Shown: positions 1 through 6,165 of the stretch, in pieces
Layout: each line of letters begins with the position of its first letter
Position numbering within the stretch: position 1 is the first letter of the stretch
Origin: a virus
DNA: 27,754 nt
Virus record (IMG/VR): IMGVR_UViG_3300031974_003589
Location: 1 to 27,754 of that record
Reading direction: 5' to 3' (one strand)
The notes under the pieces: generated by a model
Databases searched by the model: none
What the model was told of the DNA's origin: nothing
What the model saw: the letters and a program-made list of their open reading frames with translations, nothing else
Program-made: the position numbers and the translations under genes

Positions 1-6
1 GATGAA

Positions 7-237
7 ATGAGAATCCGGAACTTAGCAGAGAAAATAGTAAAAGACTTTGAGTTATCTGTACGTGACAGAATAGATGCAGTATTAGAGTTAGATGCGATTT
101 CATATACTAACCTAGGATCAGATTCAACAAAAACTGAGAAACGTAAGGTAAAATCGGATAGCAAATACCTTTATAAGCTGATCAAAGGAATAGATGAGCC
201 AACCGGGAATCTTCTAATCAATCATTTAGATGCCTAA
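7..237 (+). CDS. Hypothetical small early protein
   Basis: 76-residue protein of unknown function, rich in charged residues (Lys, Asp, Glu). Its first half, roughly residues 1 to 32, is predicted by eye to be helical. No catalytic or metal-binding motif is visible. The ATG at 7 overlaps a TGA at 8-10 that could end an upstream gene cut off by the window edge, and its own stop overlaps the start of the NinG-like gene at 230, so it looks like part of a translationally coupled early operon. I do not recognise the family. It is supported as a real gene by its packing between overlapping neighbours and by strand agreement. Confidence 0.6.
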   Translation: MRIRNLAEKIVKDFELSVRDRIDAVLELDAISYTNLGSDSTKTEKRKVKSDSKYLYKLIKGIDEPTGNLLINHLDA

Positions 238-631
238 AAATGCTAAAAAACCAACAAAGAGTAAGTTGGTTAAAAAGCTAGATGTTGTTTTCAGTCAATG
301 GGTGCGCAGATCAAATGCAGATCATAAAGGATTTTGCACCTGTATAACTTGCGGAAGGAAACACCATTGGAAAGAGATACAAGCAGGACATTTTATGAGC
401 CGGAAACATTATTCAACCCGATGGGATGAAGATAATGTTAAACCGCAATGCAAAGCCTGTAATGTATTTAATGCGGGAGAGCAATATAAGTATTCCATTT
501 ATCTTGGAAGTCAACTTAGCGATGATCTGTTAGCCAAATCAAGGATGATAGTTAAATTCGGAGTGTATGATATTGAAAAAATGATAGAAGATTATTCGGA
601 TAGGCTAAAAAAATTACCTATCTTTGATTGA
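230..631 (+). CDS. ninG: NinG/Rap-like recombination protein
   Basis: 133 residues, resembling the lambda NinG (Rap) family, which targets Holliday junctions or branched DNA in phage recombination. The middle of the protein carries the family pattern: paired cysteines C38-x2-C41, then AGHF around H54, the segment W65 to N69 resembling an HNH core, then C74-x2-C77. This fits a zinc-stabilised treble-clef nuclease fold. The first 20 residues are lysine-rich, as in other members. It is shorter than lambda NinG (about 200 residues), which is common among Bacteroidota phage versions. It overlaps the previous gene by 8 bases and is followed by a strong terminator, so it closes the first transcription unit. 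The family assignment is solid; the biochemical role is inferred from lambda. Confidence 0.85.
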   Translation: MPKNAKKPTKSKLVKKLDVVFSQWVRRSNADHKGFCTCITCGRKHHWKEIQAGHFMSRKHYSTRWDEDNVKPQCKACNVFNAGEQYKYSIYLGSQLSDDLLAKSRMIVKFGVYDIEKMIEDYSDRLKKLPIFD

Positions 632-675
632 CTCAAGTTGAGGTCTATACTCAATTATTCATTGTTATGTTTGAA

Positions 676-707
676 AGGGGGAGGTATTTTTTTACTTCCC
701 TTTTTTG
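676..707 (+). terminator. Rho-independent terminator after ninG
   Basis: An 8-bp stem (679-686 with 693-700, one G-T pair) closes a six-T loop and is followed by six Ts at 701-706. It lies 45 bases past the ninG-like stop and directly before a promoter. Confidence 0.85.
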
Positions 708-734
708 TTTTATTAAAAATTTTTATTATATTTG
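704..734 (+). promoter_or_regulatory. Bacteroidota-type promoter (TTTG / TATATTTG)
   Basis: The -7 box TATATTTG (727-734) matches the Bacteroidota consensus TAnnTTTG exactly. A -33 TTTG (704-707) lies 19 bases upstream, the usual spacing. The -33 box overlaps the T-tract of the preceding terminator. It should drive the unit from 759 to 1719. Transcription would begin near 740, after the ATG at 738, which favours the ATG at 759 as the true start. Confidence 0.8.
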
Positions 735-758
735 AATATGATTTTAAATAACATAACT

Positions 759-929
759 ATGAATTACGTAAACACAACCACTTTTAACGAGATGTATTGG
801 AACTCTTTTACAATACAGGAACTGAGAACTATTGCTTTTGGCAATGGCTATCTTGAGCATTACAAAAAAGATGCGCTAAAGGAAATTATCCGCAGAACAA
901 CTGAATATAAAGTTGATGACTTATCTTGA
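759..929 (+). CDS. Hypothetical small protein
   Basis: 56 residues from the ATG at 759. This start was chosen because upstream in-frame starts (TTG 732, ATG 738) lie within or too close to the promoter -7 box, and because the ATG at 759 follows the leader AACATAACT that also precedes the helicase gene at 1774. The C-terminal half (from about residue 24) looks like a small helical, SAP- or HeH-like segment (IQELRTIAFGNGY, then KKDALKEIIRR), a shape often seen in small nucleic acid-binding modules. That reading is weak. It is the first gene of its transcription unit and is followed, with overlap, by a coiled-coil peptide gene. Confidence 0.6.
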   Translation: MNYVNTTTFNEMYWNSFTIQELRTIAFGNGYLEHYKKDALKEIIRRTTEYKVDDLS

Positions 930-1047
930 AGATCTTATTAGGTTGCGAGATAATGAGGTTTCTGCTTTGAGATCAAAAGTCGAAGAGTTGGAAGCAAAAC
1001 TTGAAGTATTACAAAACGATATATTATGGCAAAAACAGGAAAAATAA
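916..1047 (+). CDS. Small coiled-coil protein (43 aa)
   Basis: An ATG at 916 opens a 43-codon frame ending with TAA at 1045-1047. It overlaps the end of the previous gene (929) and the start of the next (1026). The protein is almost entirely one amphipathic helix with leucines or other aliphatics in heptad spacing (LEDLIRLRD, LRSKVEELEAKLEVL), so a dimeric coiled coil is likely. It fills the only gap between two tightly packed genes, which is the main reason to call it. The function is unknown; it could be a small regulator or a structural adaptor for a neighbouring replication protein. Confidence 0.55.
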   Translation: MTYLEDLIRLRDNEVSALRSKVEELEAKLEVLQNDILWQKQEK

Positions 1048-1427
1048 CAACGATAGAACCGGCTATACCACCAACGTATGAGTCAAAGTACGGTACAATG
1101 CATTCGTATCAAATCGGATTAGCAGATGGTACAAGATATAAATTTAATGCAAAAGGCGAATTTAAAAAAGCCGTTGGAGATGAGATTGAGTTTGAGGTAA
1201 CAAATGATCAATATAAGACCGCAAAGCTTATAAGCAATTTTACACCGACAACTTTGAAATCTAACCGAGATGATAATACTACCAACTCAATATTAGCACA
1301 AGTATGCTATAAGGCAAACAAAGAAATATTTGGTGCGGAGTATGAGCATTTGCTTGAGGAAAAGACTAGAGAAGATTTTAAATGGATGAAGAAACTAATA
1401 AACGATGCTGCAAATGGATCTATCTAG
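1026..1427 (+). CDS. Putative OB-fold ssDNA-binding-like protein
   Basis: 133 residues. Residues 1 to about 72 alternate short beta-strand-like segments with glycines (GKITTIEP, SYQIGLADGT, VGDEIEFEV), the look of an OB-fold barrel. The C-terminal part (about 85 to 133) is helical and charged. No sequence family can be named with certainty. The position, in an operon ahead of an SSB-tail-like protein and a replicative helicase, is where phages commonly keep their single-strand binding protein, so a nucleic acid-binding role in replication is a reasonable inference. It overlaps the gene before it by 22 bases and the gene after by 23. Confidence 0.55.
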   Translation: MAKTGKITTIEPAIPPTYESKYGTMHSYQIGLADGTRYKFNAKGEFKKAVGDEIEFEVTNDQYKTAKLISNFTPTTLKSNRDDNTTNSILAQVCYKANKEIFGAEYEHLLEEKTREDFKWMKKLINDAANGSI

Positions 1428-1719
1428 CAAACCTAAAAATAACGAGCCGGATTACGCATCTTGGATCAGAGTATTCAGACCACCGGCAAACGCACCTGAA
1501 TTTGTAAAATCTTCTATTGTAGTTGACTTTGATATGGTAGAAAAGGAATTACAAAGGATAAAATCTAAAGGAACTTTAGATGGCAAGGTAAGAGTATCTT
1601 TAAGAGAATCTAAGCAAGGTAATCTTTATACGATCTATGATACATATCACAGGGATAAAGAAGTAAATGCTACGGATCATTCTCCAGATCGGCAAGAAGA
1701 TCTTGATCCACCCTTTTAA
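1405..1719 (+). CDS. Replication-associated protein with SSB-like acidic tail
   Basis: 104 residues (95 if the second ATG at 1414 is used). The centre has beta-rich segments (SSIVVDFDMV, KVRVSLRES, LYTIYDTY), and the last residues are EDLDPPF. That tail resembles the acidic, proline-phenylalanine C-terminal tip of bacterial single-strand binding proteins (DDDIPF), which recruits partner enzymes. Similar small proteins ending in an acidic PF tail occur in flavobacterial phages near replication genes. The gene starts inside the preceding OB-fold candidate and ends just before a terminator, so it is last in its unit. An SSB-related or adaptor role is an inference; no enzymatic motif is present. 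Confidence 0.6.
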   Translation: MLQMDLSSKPKNNEPDYASWIRVFRPPANAPEFVKSSIVVDFDMVEKELQRIKSKGTLDGKVRVSLRESKQGNLYTIYDTYHRDKEVNATDHSPDRQEDLDPPF

Positions 1720-1724
1720 TTTTA

Positions 1725-1752
1725 GCCCTCGATTAATTTCGGGGGTTTTTTT
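1725..1752 (+). terminator. Rho-independent terminator
   Basis: Stem CCCTCGA (1726-1732) pairs with TCGGGGG (1739-1745, one G-T pair) around a short AT loop, followed by seven Ts. The T-tract runs straight into the next promoter -7 box. Confidence 0.85.
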
Positions 1753-1759
1753 ATATTTG
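1752..1759 (+). promoter_or_regulatory. Promoter -7 box TATATTTG for the helicase operon
   Basis: Exact match to TAnnTTTG, 14 bases before the helicase ATG at 1774, with the leader CAAAACATAACT between them. No clear -33 TTTG is seen at the expected distance, where the terminator stem lies. It may therefore be a weaker promoter or depend on the extended box. Confidence 0.6.
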
Positions 1760-1773
1760 ATCAAAACATAACT

Positions 1774-2682
1774 ATGCTAGTTGAATTTAAAAATGAAATA
1801 CAAAAGATTCGTGATATTCGCGAAAAAAGAATAACCGAAGGATTGCGTTTAGATGTTCCGGATATTGATGAGCATTTGCGATTAAAAAAAGGGAACTTTA
1901 ATGTAATACTTGGACACGCTAACGTTGGAAAAACTACAGTTGTTCTCTATTTAATGTTAATGTATTCTCTAAAGCACGATTGTAAGTGGCTTATATTTTC
2001 ATCTGAGAATGATCCATATACGCTGATAAAAAAAATCATAGAGTTTCTTGAACATAAGCCGATTAACAAAATAAATAATACAGACTTCGACGCAAGGCTT
2101 AAATGGATAGATGATCATTTTAAATTTATATCCAACGAAAGGATGTATGATTGGGAAGATCTGCAAGAATTATCACAAGCAGTTTACAATGCTTGGAATT
2201 ACGATGGGCTTTTAATTGATCCTTATAATTCTCTGACTAAGAAAATAACAAAAGGATTAAACGGACACGAATACGATTATAACGTTACAACTGAGATGCG
2301 AATGTTCTGCAAAAAGAATCGGGTAACAATATGGTTGTGTGCTCACGCAGCAACTGAGGCATTAAGAAAAAAACACGGACAATCTCACGATTATTATGAC
2401 CACCCAATACCGCCAATGGCAAGTGATATCGAAGGCGGAGGCAAGTTTGTAAACCGTGCAGATGACTTTATTGTAGTGCATCGATATGTACAACACCCTA
2501 CGGATTGGATGTATAGTTTAATACACGTTCGCAAGGTCAAAGACATTGATACCGGAGGCAGACCGACATCGATTGACAAGCCTATAAAATTAAAAAGTAT
2601 CGTAAATAATGTTGGTTTTCAAATAAATAACGTAGATTTGATAAAACCACCAGATAGAGAACAAAAGCAAATACCATTTTAG
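1774..2682 (+). CDS. DnaB/RecA-fold replicative helicase
   Basis: 302-residue P-loop ATPase of the RecA fold, closest in look to the C-terminal helicase domain of DnaB or Twinkle-type enzymes. It would unwind duplex DNA at the phage fork. Walker A is G47-HANVGKT-T55. The FSSEND segment around E78 matches the catalytic glutamate position of DnaB-like ATPases. Walker B is LLID with D149. The WLCAHA segment near residue 190 corresponds to the sensor or H3 strand. The N-terminal primase-interacting domain of full DnaB (about 450 residues) is missing, as in many phage versions. The C-terminus ends QIPF, recalling an SSB-type tip. It is the first gene after the promoter at 1752. Recombinational ATPase is the alternative reading. 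Confidence 0.8.
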   Translation: MLVEFKNEIQKIRDIREKRITEGLRLDVPDIDEHLRLKKGNFNVILGHANVGKTTVVLYLMLMYSLKHDCKWLIFSSENDPYTLIKKIIEFLEHKPINKINNTDFDARLKWIDDHFKFISNERMYDWEDLQELSQAVYNAWNYDGLLIDPYNSLTKKITKGLNGHEYDYNVTTEMRMFCKKNRVTIWLCAHAATEALRKKHGQSHDYYDHPIPPMASDIEGGGKFVNRADDFIVVHRYVQHPTDWMYSLIHVRKVKDIDTGGRPTSIDKPIKLKSIVNNVGFQINNVDLIKPPDREQKQIPF

Positions 2683-2874
2683 ATGCAGTTTAGGTTAGGT
2701 AATTATATGGTACATTCGCAGATTATTCCTTTGTACGGAATATTTTGTGGTATTATATATTATAACCCTAATCTTGAACCCGATGAAGAACCTGTTGATG
2801 ATGAAGACCTATACCATACGATAACTTTTGCGTTTTTTGTTCTTGGGATTCACATTAACCTATGGAAACTATAG
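2683..2874 (+). CDS. Small hydrophobic hypothetical protein
   Basis: 63 residues, starting immediately after the helicase stop. It has two hydrophobic stretches (about residues 9-27 and 46-61) separated by an acidic linker rich in Asp and Glu (PDEEPVDDEDL). A small membrane protein with an acidic loop is possible, but the first stretch contains polar residues. The end overlaps the sigma factor gene by 13 bases. I do not recognise the family. Confidence 0.5.
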   Translation: MQFRLGNYMVHSQIIPLYGIFCGIIYYNPNLEPDEEPVDDEDLYHTITFAFFVLGIHINLWKL

Positions 2875-3344
2875 CGGATAAAATCTATGCAAGGCACGAT
2901 GAGTGGGTTTATATAGTGACCAAGTATGGTTGCAACAAAGACACTGCTGAGGATATTGTGCAAGAGATGTATCTGCGAATCCTAATCTATATTGAAAAAA
3001 CGGATAATGACATTACCTATAAAGGCGATGTTAATATATATTTTATTGGCAAAACCTTAAAAAGTATATTTATAGATCATATTCGTAAAGAAAACAGAAA
3101 GCAAACATTAAGCTACGATGCTGAATCATATTATATAGGTGAAGAAGATCCTGCAGATTTTAATTCAGCGTATGCTAAAGTGCAGCAAATGTTGGAACAG
3201 ATGTATTGGTTTGATCGTAAAGTATATGAGATTATTGAAAGTGGGGTAAAAATATCTGAATTAGCAGATAAAACAAGCATTCCATATTATACGATTTACA
3301 ATACGTATAAAAAAGTTAAAAATCATTTAAAAAATAACATATGA
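2862..3344 (+). CDS. ECF-type RNA polymerase sigma factor
   Basis: 160 residues with the two-domain layout of a minimal (ECF-like) sigma-70 factor, which would direct host RNA polymerase to phage promoters. Region 2 spans about residues 25-80: AEDIVQEMYLRIL matches the core-binding helix and FIGKTLKSIFIDHIRK the -10-recognition helix. A variable acidic linker follows (about 85-105). Region 4 is a helix-turn-helix at about 128-157 (ISELADKTSIPYYTIYNTYKK). It lies in the early or middle part of the genome, next to the helicase. A phage sigma factor could switch transcription to later genes, but a target promoter set is only a conjecture. An alternative is a sigma-like DNA-binding regulator without true sigma activity. 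Confidence 0.75.
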   Translation: METIADKIYARHDEWVYIVTKYGCNKDTAEDIVQEMYLRILIYIEKTDNDITYKGDVNIYFIGKTLKSIFIDHIRKENRKQTLSYDAESYYIGEEDPADFNSAYAKVQQMLEQMYWFDRKVYEIIESGVKISELADKTSIPYYTIYNTYKKVKNHLKNNI

Positions 3345-3508
3345 AACTAGGAGATCTTTTAGCTACTATATTCAAATATACAGGAATAAAGTGGTTGGTA
3401 AATAAAATATTAATTGATTGGCTTGGTTATGAATCTTGTGGGTGCAAGGAACGTCAAGCGAAATTAAATGAAATACATATAGATTGGGAAAAAAAATGGA
3501 ACAGTTAA
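3341..3508 (+). CDS. Small phage protein with CGC-ERQ motif (55 aa)
   Basis: An ATG at 3341, preceded by AAATAACAT and overlapping the sigma factor stop by four bases (ATGA), opens a 55-codon frame ending at 3508. The N-terminal part (GDLLATIFKYTGIKWLV) is an amphipathic or hydrophobic helix. The middle has C33-G-C35 followed by KERQAKLNE. Short proteins with this arrangement, a GDLL-type helix then a CGC-x-xRQ-xKLN segment, recur in Bacteroidota phages and prophages as conserved proteins of unknown function. The two cysteines could bind metal in a dimer. It fills the gap between the sigma factor gene and the next one. Confidence 0.65.
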   Translation: MKLGDLLATIFKYTGIKWLVNKILIDWLGYESCGCKERQAKLNEIHIDWEKKWNS

Positions 3509-3711
3509 GCAAACAAGAATACGACAGATTTACACAAATCAGAAAGGAGAAAAAACTTACTGCAGATGTGCAGGATTTTGTTGCGATGCTACACGCTAAA
3601 TATTTTAAGCATTCGTTTTACAAGCCCTGTACTTGTTCGGGCAAAACTTGGCAGCAATGGATATCGCAGTTAAACCTTATATATGAAAAAGGGTATAGAG
3701 ACAATACATAA
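3496..3711 (+). CDS. Hypothetical protein with Cys pair
   Basis: 71 residues from ATG 3496; an in-frame TTG at 3484 is less likely. Overlaps the preceding small gene by 13 bases and the nuclease gene by 29. The N-terminal half is a charged helix (EYDRFTQIRKEKK). The second half contains CTC (KPCTCSGKTW) and then a helix with WQQWISQLN. This looks like a compact accessory protein; the Cys pair resembles that of the preceding 55-residue protein (CGC), but no function can be assigned. Confidence 0.55.
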   Translation: MEQLSKQEYDRFTQIRKEKKLTADVQDFVAMLHAKYFKHSFYKPCTCSGKTWQQWISQLNLIYEKGYRDNT

Positions 3712-4099
3712 GCTAGAACAAGCTGCGGTTTTAATCCTAAACACTTTTAACGGATGGGATTTAGAATGGACAGGCGAGGGCTTTGATCCGGTAGATGCTA
3801 TCGGCTACACTCCCAAAGGATTTTCTTGTGCGATGGAGATGAAGTTTCGTAACAAATACTATCCAACCAAAATGCTTGAGGCTTATAAGTATAATCGACT
3901 GATGAATATGAATGTTGATGTTAGACTATATTTTGTTGGGGATCCGCAAGGTAACTATATGTTTTGGCTTGATGATATAAAAATGCCTGACCCTGTTAAA
4001 ATATGGTGTCCATCGACTACGCTTTGGAACAACTCAAAGCAAGAGAAACTTGTTTATATGCTTGATGAAAAACAATCAGCCGAAACTCTTATTTATTAA
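3683..4099 (+). CDS. PD-(D/E)XK-type nuclease, possible resolvase
   Basis: 138 residues. The PD-(D/E)XK metal-binding core is visible: FDPVDAIG with D38, followed 14 residues later by MEMK with E52-x-K54. After it comes a helix with YKYNRL, and a last strand VDVRLYFVGD. The size and order of elements fit small phage endonucleases such as VRR-NUC or Holliday-junction resolvase-like proteins, which trim or resolve branched DNA before packaging. It is the last gene of the unit that starts at 1774; an AT-rich 52-base gap without a hairpin follows. The nuclease fold is likely; substrate specificity cannot be told from sequence. Confidence 0.65.
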   Translation: MKKGIETIHKLEQAAVLILNTFNGWDLEWTGEGFDPVDAIGYTPKGFSCAMEMKFRNKYYPTKMLEAYKYNRLMNMNVDVRLYFVGDPQGNYMFWLDDIKMPDPVKIWCPSTTLWNNSKQEKLVYMLDEKQSAETLIY

Positions 4100-4127
4100 A
4101 TATTTTTTATAATTCATTTTTTTTTAT

Positions 4128-4135
4128 TATTTTAG
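4128..4135 (+). promoter_or_regulatory. Possible -7 box TATTTTAG
   Basis: One mismatch to TAnnTTTG, in a very AT-rich gap, 16 bases before the ATG at 4152. The leader ATGAAAAATAACAACA resembles leaders of other units here. No -33 TTTG is seen at the right distance, so it is tentative. Confidence 0.35.
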
Positions 4136-4151
4136 ATGAAAAATAACAACA

Positions 4152-4487
4152 ATGAATGCTGAGAAATATTTGCTTTATGAAAAAATTAATAGACTAAAGG
4201 ATGCGCAACTAAACTCTGATCTTGCTTTTATTATTGAGCAGCTTAATGAATGGCAAAAGGCAAGACCGGATAATCAACCGCTAAAGGAAGTAATAAAGGC
4301 TTTTGTCGGTGTATATGATATTGTACAATCATATCAATGCGACAGACAAATGTACCACAAAGCAATATCTGAATATCGATCAGACAAATTAAGAGCAATA
4401 GAAAGAGCAAGAAGAAATGAAATACCTGATAGGTTACCTAGTAATAAGACTCTTGGAGATCTTACTGAAAAAATTAATCCTAAATAG
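4152..4487 (+). CDS. Hypothetical helical protein
   Basis: 111 residues, mostly helical and strongly charged, with no cysteine pair or catalytic motif. A basic stretch (KLRAIERARRNEIPDR, about residues 77-92) could contact nucleic acid, and the start (MNAEKYLLYEKINRLKDAQ) is likely a coiled-coil-forming helix. It is the first gene after an AT-rich gap and a tentative promoter at 4128. Its stop TAG overlaps the GTG at 4487 that could start the next gene. No family recognised. Confidence 0.6.
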   Translation: MNAEKYLLYEKINRLKDAQLNSDLAFIIEQLNEWQKARPDNQPLKEVIKAFVGVYDIVQSYQCDRQMYHKAISEYRSDKLRAIERARRNEIPDRLPSNKTLGDLTEKINPK

Positions 4488-4495
4488 TGCAAACA

Positions 4496-4735
4496 ATGAA
4501 TAAAACGAAAAAACAAATTCAATCTGAGTACGCTTACGTACACGAAATTTTCGAGGGTTTAAATCTTCGTCAAATGGAACACTTGTTATGGCTAATGAGT
4601 GATCGTATAGAAATCCCTCACGCATTTAACGATGGAGTGGTTAGGGGTATGAAAATAGAAAGTTGTGGTATTAACGGAACGATCATTCAAGTTAATACTC
4701 AAGAGTTTGCTAACCATTGCGAAAATGTAAAATAA
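4496..4735 (+). CDS. Hypothetical protein
   Basis: 79 residues from ATG 4496 (an in-frame GTG at 4487 would add three residues). The first half is helical (KKQIQSEYAYVHEIFEGLNLRQMEHLLWLM). The second looks like two or three beta strands (MKIESCGINGTIIQVNTQEF). The mixed fold suggests a small globular protein. It follows the previous gene within ten bases and precedes a 46-residue gene by five bases. No function is recognised. Confidence 0.55.
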   Translation: MNKTKKQIQSEYAYVHEIFEGLNLRQMEHLLWLMSDRIEIPHAFNDGVVRGMKIESCGINGTIIQVNTQEFANHCENVK

Positions 4736-4740
4736 TCAAT

Positions 4741-4881
4741 ATGCCTATACCAAAACCAAAACAAGAAGAAACGCTAACTGAATATGTTCAGCGTTGTATG
4801 ATTAACCCAACAATGATAAAAGAGTATGGAACGGATCAAAGATATGCTATCTGCATCAAGACCTTCGAAGAATCAAGATGA
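4741..4881 (+). CDS. Small conserved phage protein (46 aa, RCM...QRYAIC)
   Basis: The ATG at 4741 opens a 46-codon frame that runs 56 bases into the exonuclease gene in another frame. The layout MPIPKPKQEE, then YVQRCM, then a M-x2-EYG segment and DQRYAIC matches a widespread short phage domain (P-x-PKxxE, F-x-x-RCM, EYPD-x-xQRxAxC) often found alone or fused to head proteins. Its function is not established. The two cysteines (residues 19 and 38) are at the conserved positions. The strong match to this pattern makes it a real gene although it is short and overlaps its neighbour. Confidence 0.65.
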   Translation: MPIPKPKQEETLTEYVQRCMINPTMIKEYGTDQRYAICIKTFEESR

Positions 4882-5704
4882 GATAGTTCTTCTCAATGGC
4901 GATGTCTTTCAGAAAGATCATCTGCTAGAAAAAATGCGAGACGATGACTTCTACTATAATTGGCTTAGTAGAGATATTGCTTTAAGTGCATCTTCAATAA
5001 AAGACCTTGTGCCACCTAAAAGCCCAAAAGCTTGGTATTATGGGAACGGAAAACCCGAAAGTGATACTGCTTTGAGAGCAGGTATATTATTTCACAATGC
5101 AATACTAGAACCCGAAAAGTATGATAAGCTAAAGTTTTCTAAATTAAAAACTAGAACCGCAAAAGGATTCCGAGATGAGCAAAGCAGGATAAATGAACCG
5201 CTTTATACTGCAAATGAAAAAGCTTTTAATGATAGGCTTGTCTCTGAGTTCACTGTAAACAAAAGAGCAATGAGCAAATTATCCGGAGCAGACTTTGAGG
5301 TGCCTTTGTTTGGTTATATAGAGGGGTTACCTTTTAGGGGCAAGGCTGATATTATTACACCGGATGGAAGAATATTGGATTTGAAAACAACAGGCAACCT
5401 TGAAGATTTTCCTAAAAGTGCTTATTCTTTTAGTTACGATGTGCAATGTTATATCTACGCAACTTTAATGGGGGCAGATCCTTTGGGATGTGAGTTCTTG
5501 GTTATATCTAAAAATACCTATGATATTGGATTTTTTGAAGTAGATAGATCTTTTATCGATCAAGGAAAAGATAAGCTAATGAGAGCCATTGAGGTTTACA
5601 AGCAGATCTTTTGGAAAAAATCTGACGATGAGATCAGAGAAACCTTAAACGAATTATCATTCGATAACAAATTATATTCACGAGAAAAATACCATAAAAA
5701 ATGA
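4826..5704 (+). CDS. RecE/YqaJ-like PD-(D/E)XK exonuclease
   Basis: 292 residues, resembling the exodeoxyribonuclease VIII C-terminal domain family (RecE/DUF3799 type), 5'-3' exonucleases that make single-stranded tails for recombination. Visible family features are: ALSASSIKDL near the start of the domain; ALRAGILFHNAILEPEKY around residues 82-99 with H90; a conserved acidic residue E158 (FEVP); D175 in GKADII; D185-L-K187 in ILDLKTT; and the YDVQ-x-x-x-Y helix with Q207 and Y211. All catalytic positions appear intact. The first 20 residues overlap the 46-residue gene, so an internal ATG at 4844 is an alternative start. No RecT-like annealing partner is recognisable nearby. Its stop overlaps the next start (ATGA). 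Confidence 0.85.
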   Translation: MERIKDMLSASRPSKNQDEIVLLNGDVFQKDHLLEKMRDDDFYYNWLSRDIALSASSIKDLVPPKSPKAWYYGNGKPESDTALRAGILFHNAILEPEKYDKLKFSKLKTRTAKGFRDEQSRINEPLYTANEKAFNDRLVSEFTVNKRAMSKLSGADFEVPLFGYIEGLPFRGKADIITPDGRILDLKTTGNLEDFPKSAYSFSYDVQCYIYATLMGADPLGCEFLVISKNTYDIGFFEVDRSFIDQGKDKLMRAIEVYKQIFWKKSDDEIRETLNELSFDNKLYSREKYHKK

Positions 5705-6165
5705 GCATACATATATTTAAGCAATACGCTAGGGACATTAAAAAATTAACCGGAATTAATGTCTTTGAAACCAAAAAAGGAATAGCAAGAACAGATGCCA
5801 ATGCATTTGCAAGATCAATATTAAATCAGTTATATACTAAATCAGTTCGTAAATGGACATTGTATGGTGTAAGGGATATGTATATTGAATGCGGAAAACC
5901 AATGGATCACACAACTGTATTACATTCTTTAAATAGCTTTGAGAATTATTTGCGAGTTCCAATAGAGAAACAAGTCAAAGAATTAAAAATGCCTATTCGA
6001 GAGGTTTACTATCGGGTATTAATATCAGACCTTGGAATACTCAGAAAAAAAATGATAGTAAATGACAAACTTGTGTATCTTGATCCCAAGCAAATTAGAG
6101 AGGTAGAATCTTTGGTAGATTCCTATGCAGAAAAAAACATTAAAGAATATTTACAAGAAGTATGA
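5701..6165 (+). CDS. DnaA domain IV-like DNA-binding protein
   Basis: 154 residues, much shorter than DnaA and without any P-loop. Residues about 31-85 resemble DnaA domain IV, the helix-turn-helix domain that recognises DnaA boxes. The segment D69-HTTVLH-75 is nearly identical to the DnaA signature (DHTTVLHA), whose Asp, His, Thr-Thr and second His contact the box. The preceding helices (ANAFARSILNQLYTKSV, then YGVRDMYI) take the place of the usual RQIAMYL and IGxxFGGR elements. The rest of the C-terminus is helical and unassigned. It is coupled by ATGA overlaps to the exonuclease gene before and the glycosyltransferase gene after. It may bind the phage origin or host DnaA boxes; lacking AAA+ it cannot act as a full initiator alone. 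Confidence 0.7.
   Translation: MSIHIFKQYARDIKKLTGINVFETKKGIARTDANAFARSILNQLYTKSVRKWTLYGVRDMYIECGKPMDHTTVLHSLNSFENYLRVPIEKQVKELKMPIREVYYRVLISDLGILRKKMIVNDKLVYLDPKQIREVESLVDSYAEKNIKEYLQEV

Noticed and set aside
1-10. End of an upstream gene (frame with TGA at 8-10).
   Set aside because: Only two codons would be in the window; nothing about it can be supported.
2394-2579. Open frames on the - strand throughout the window (for example here, 7378-7614, 13680-13901 and 16458-16664).
   Set aside because: All lie opposite strong + strand genes, have no recognisable motif or promoter, and have the composition of antisense shadows.
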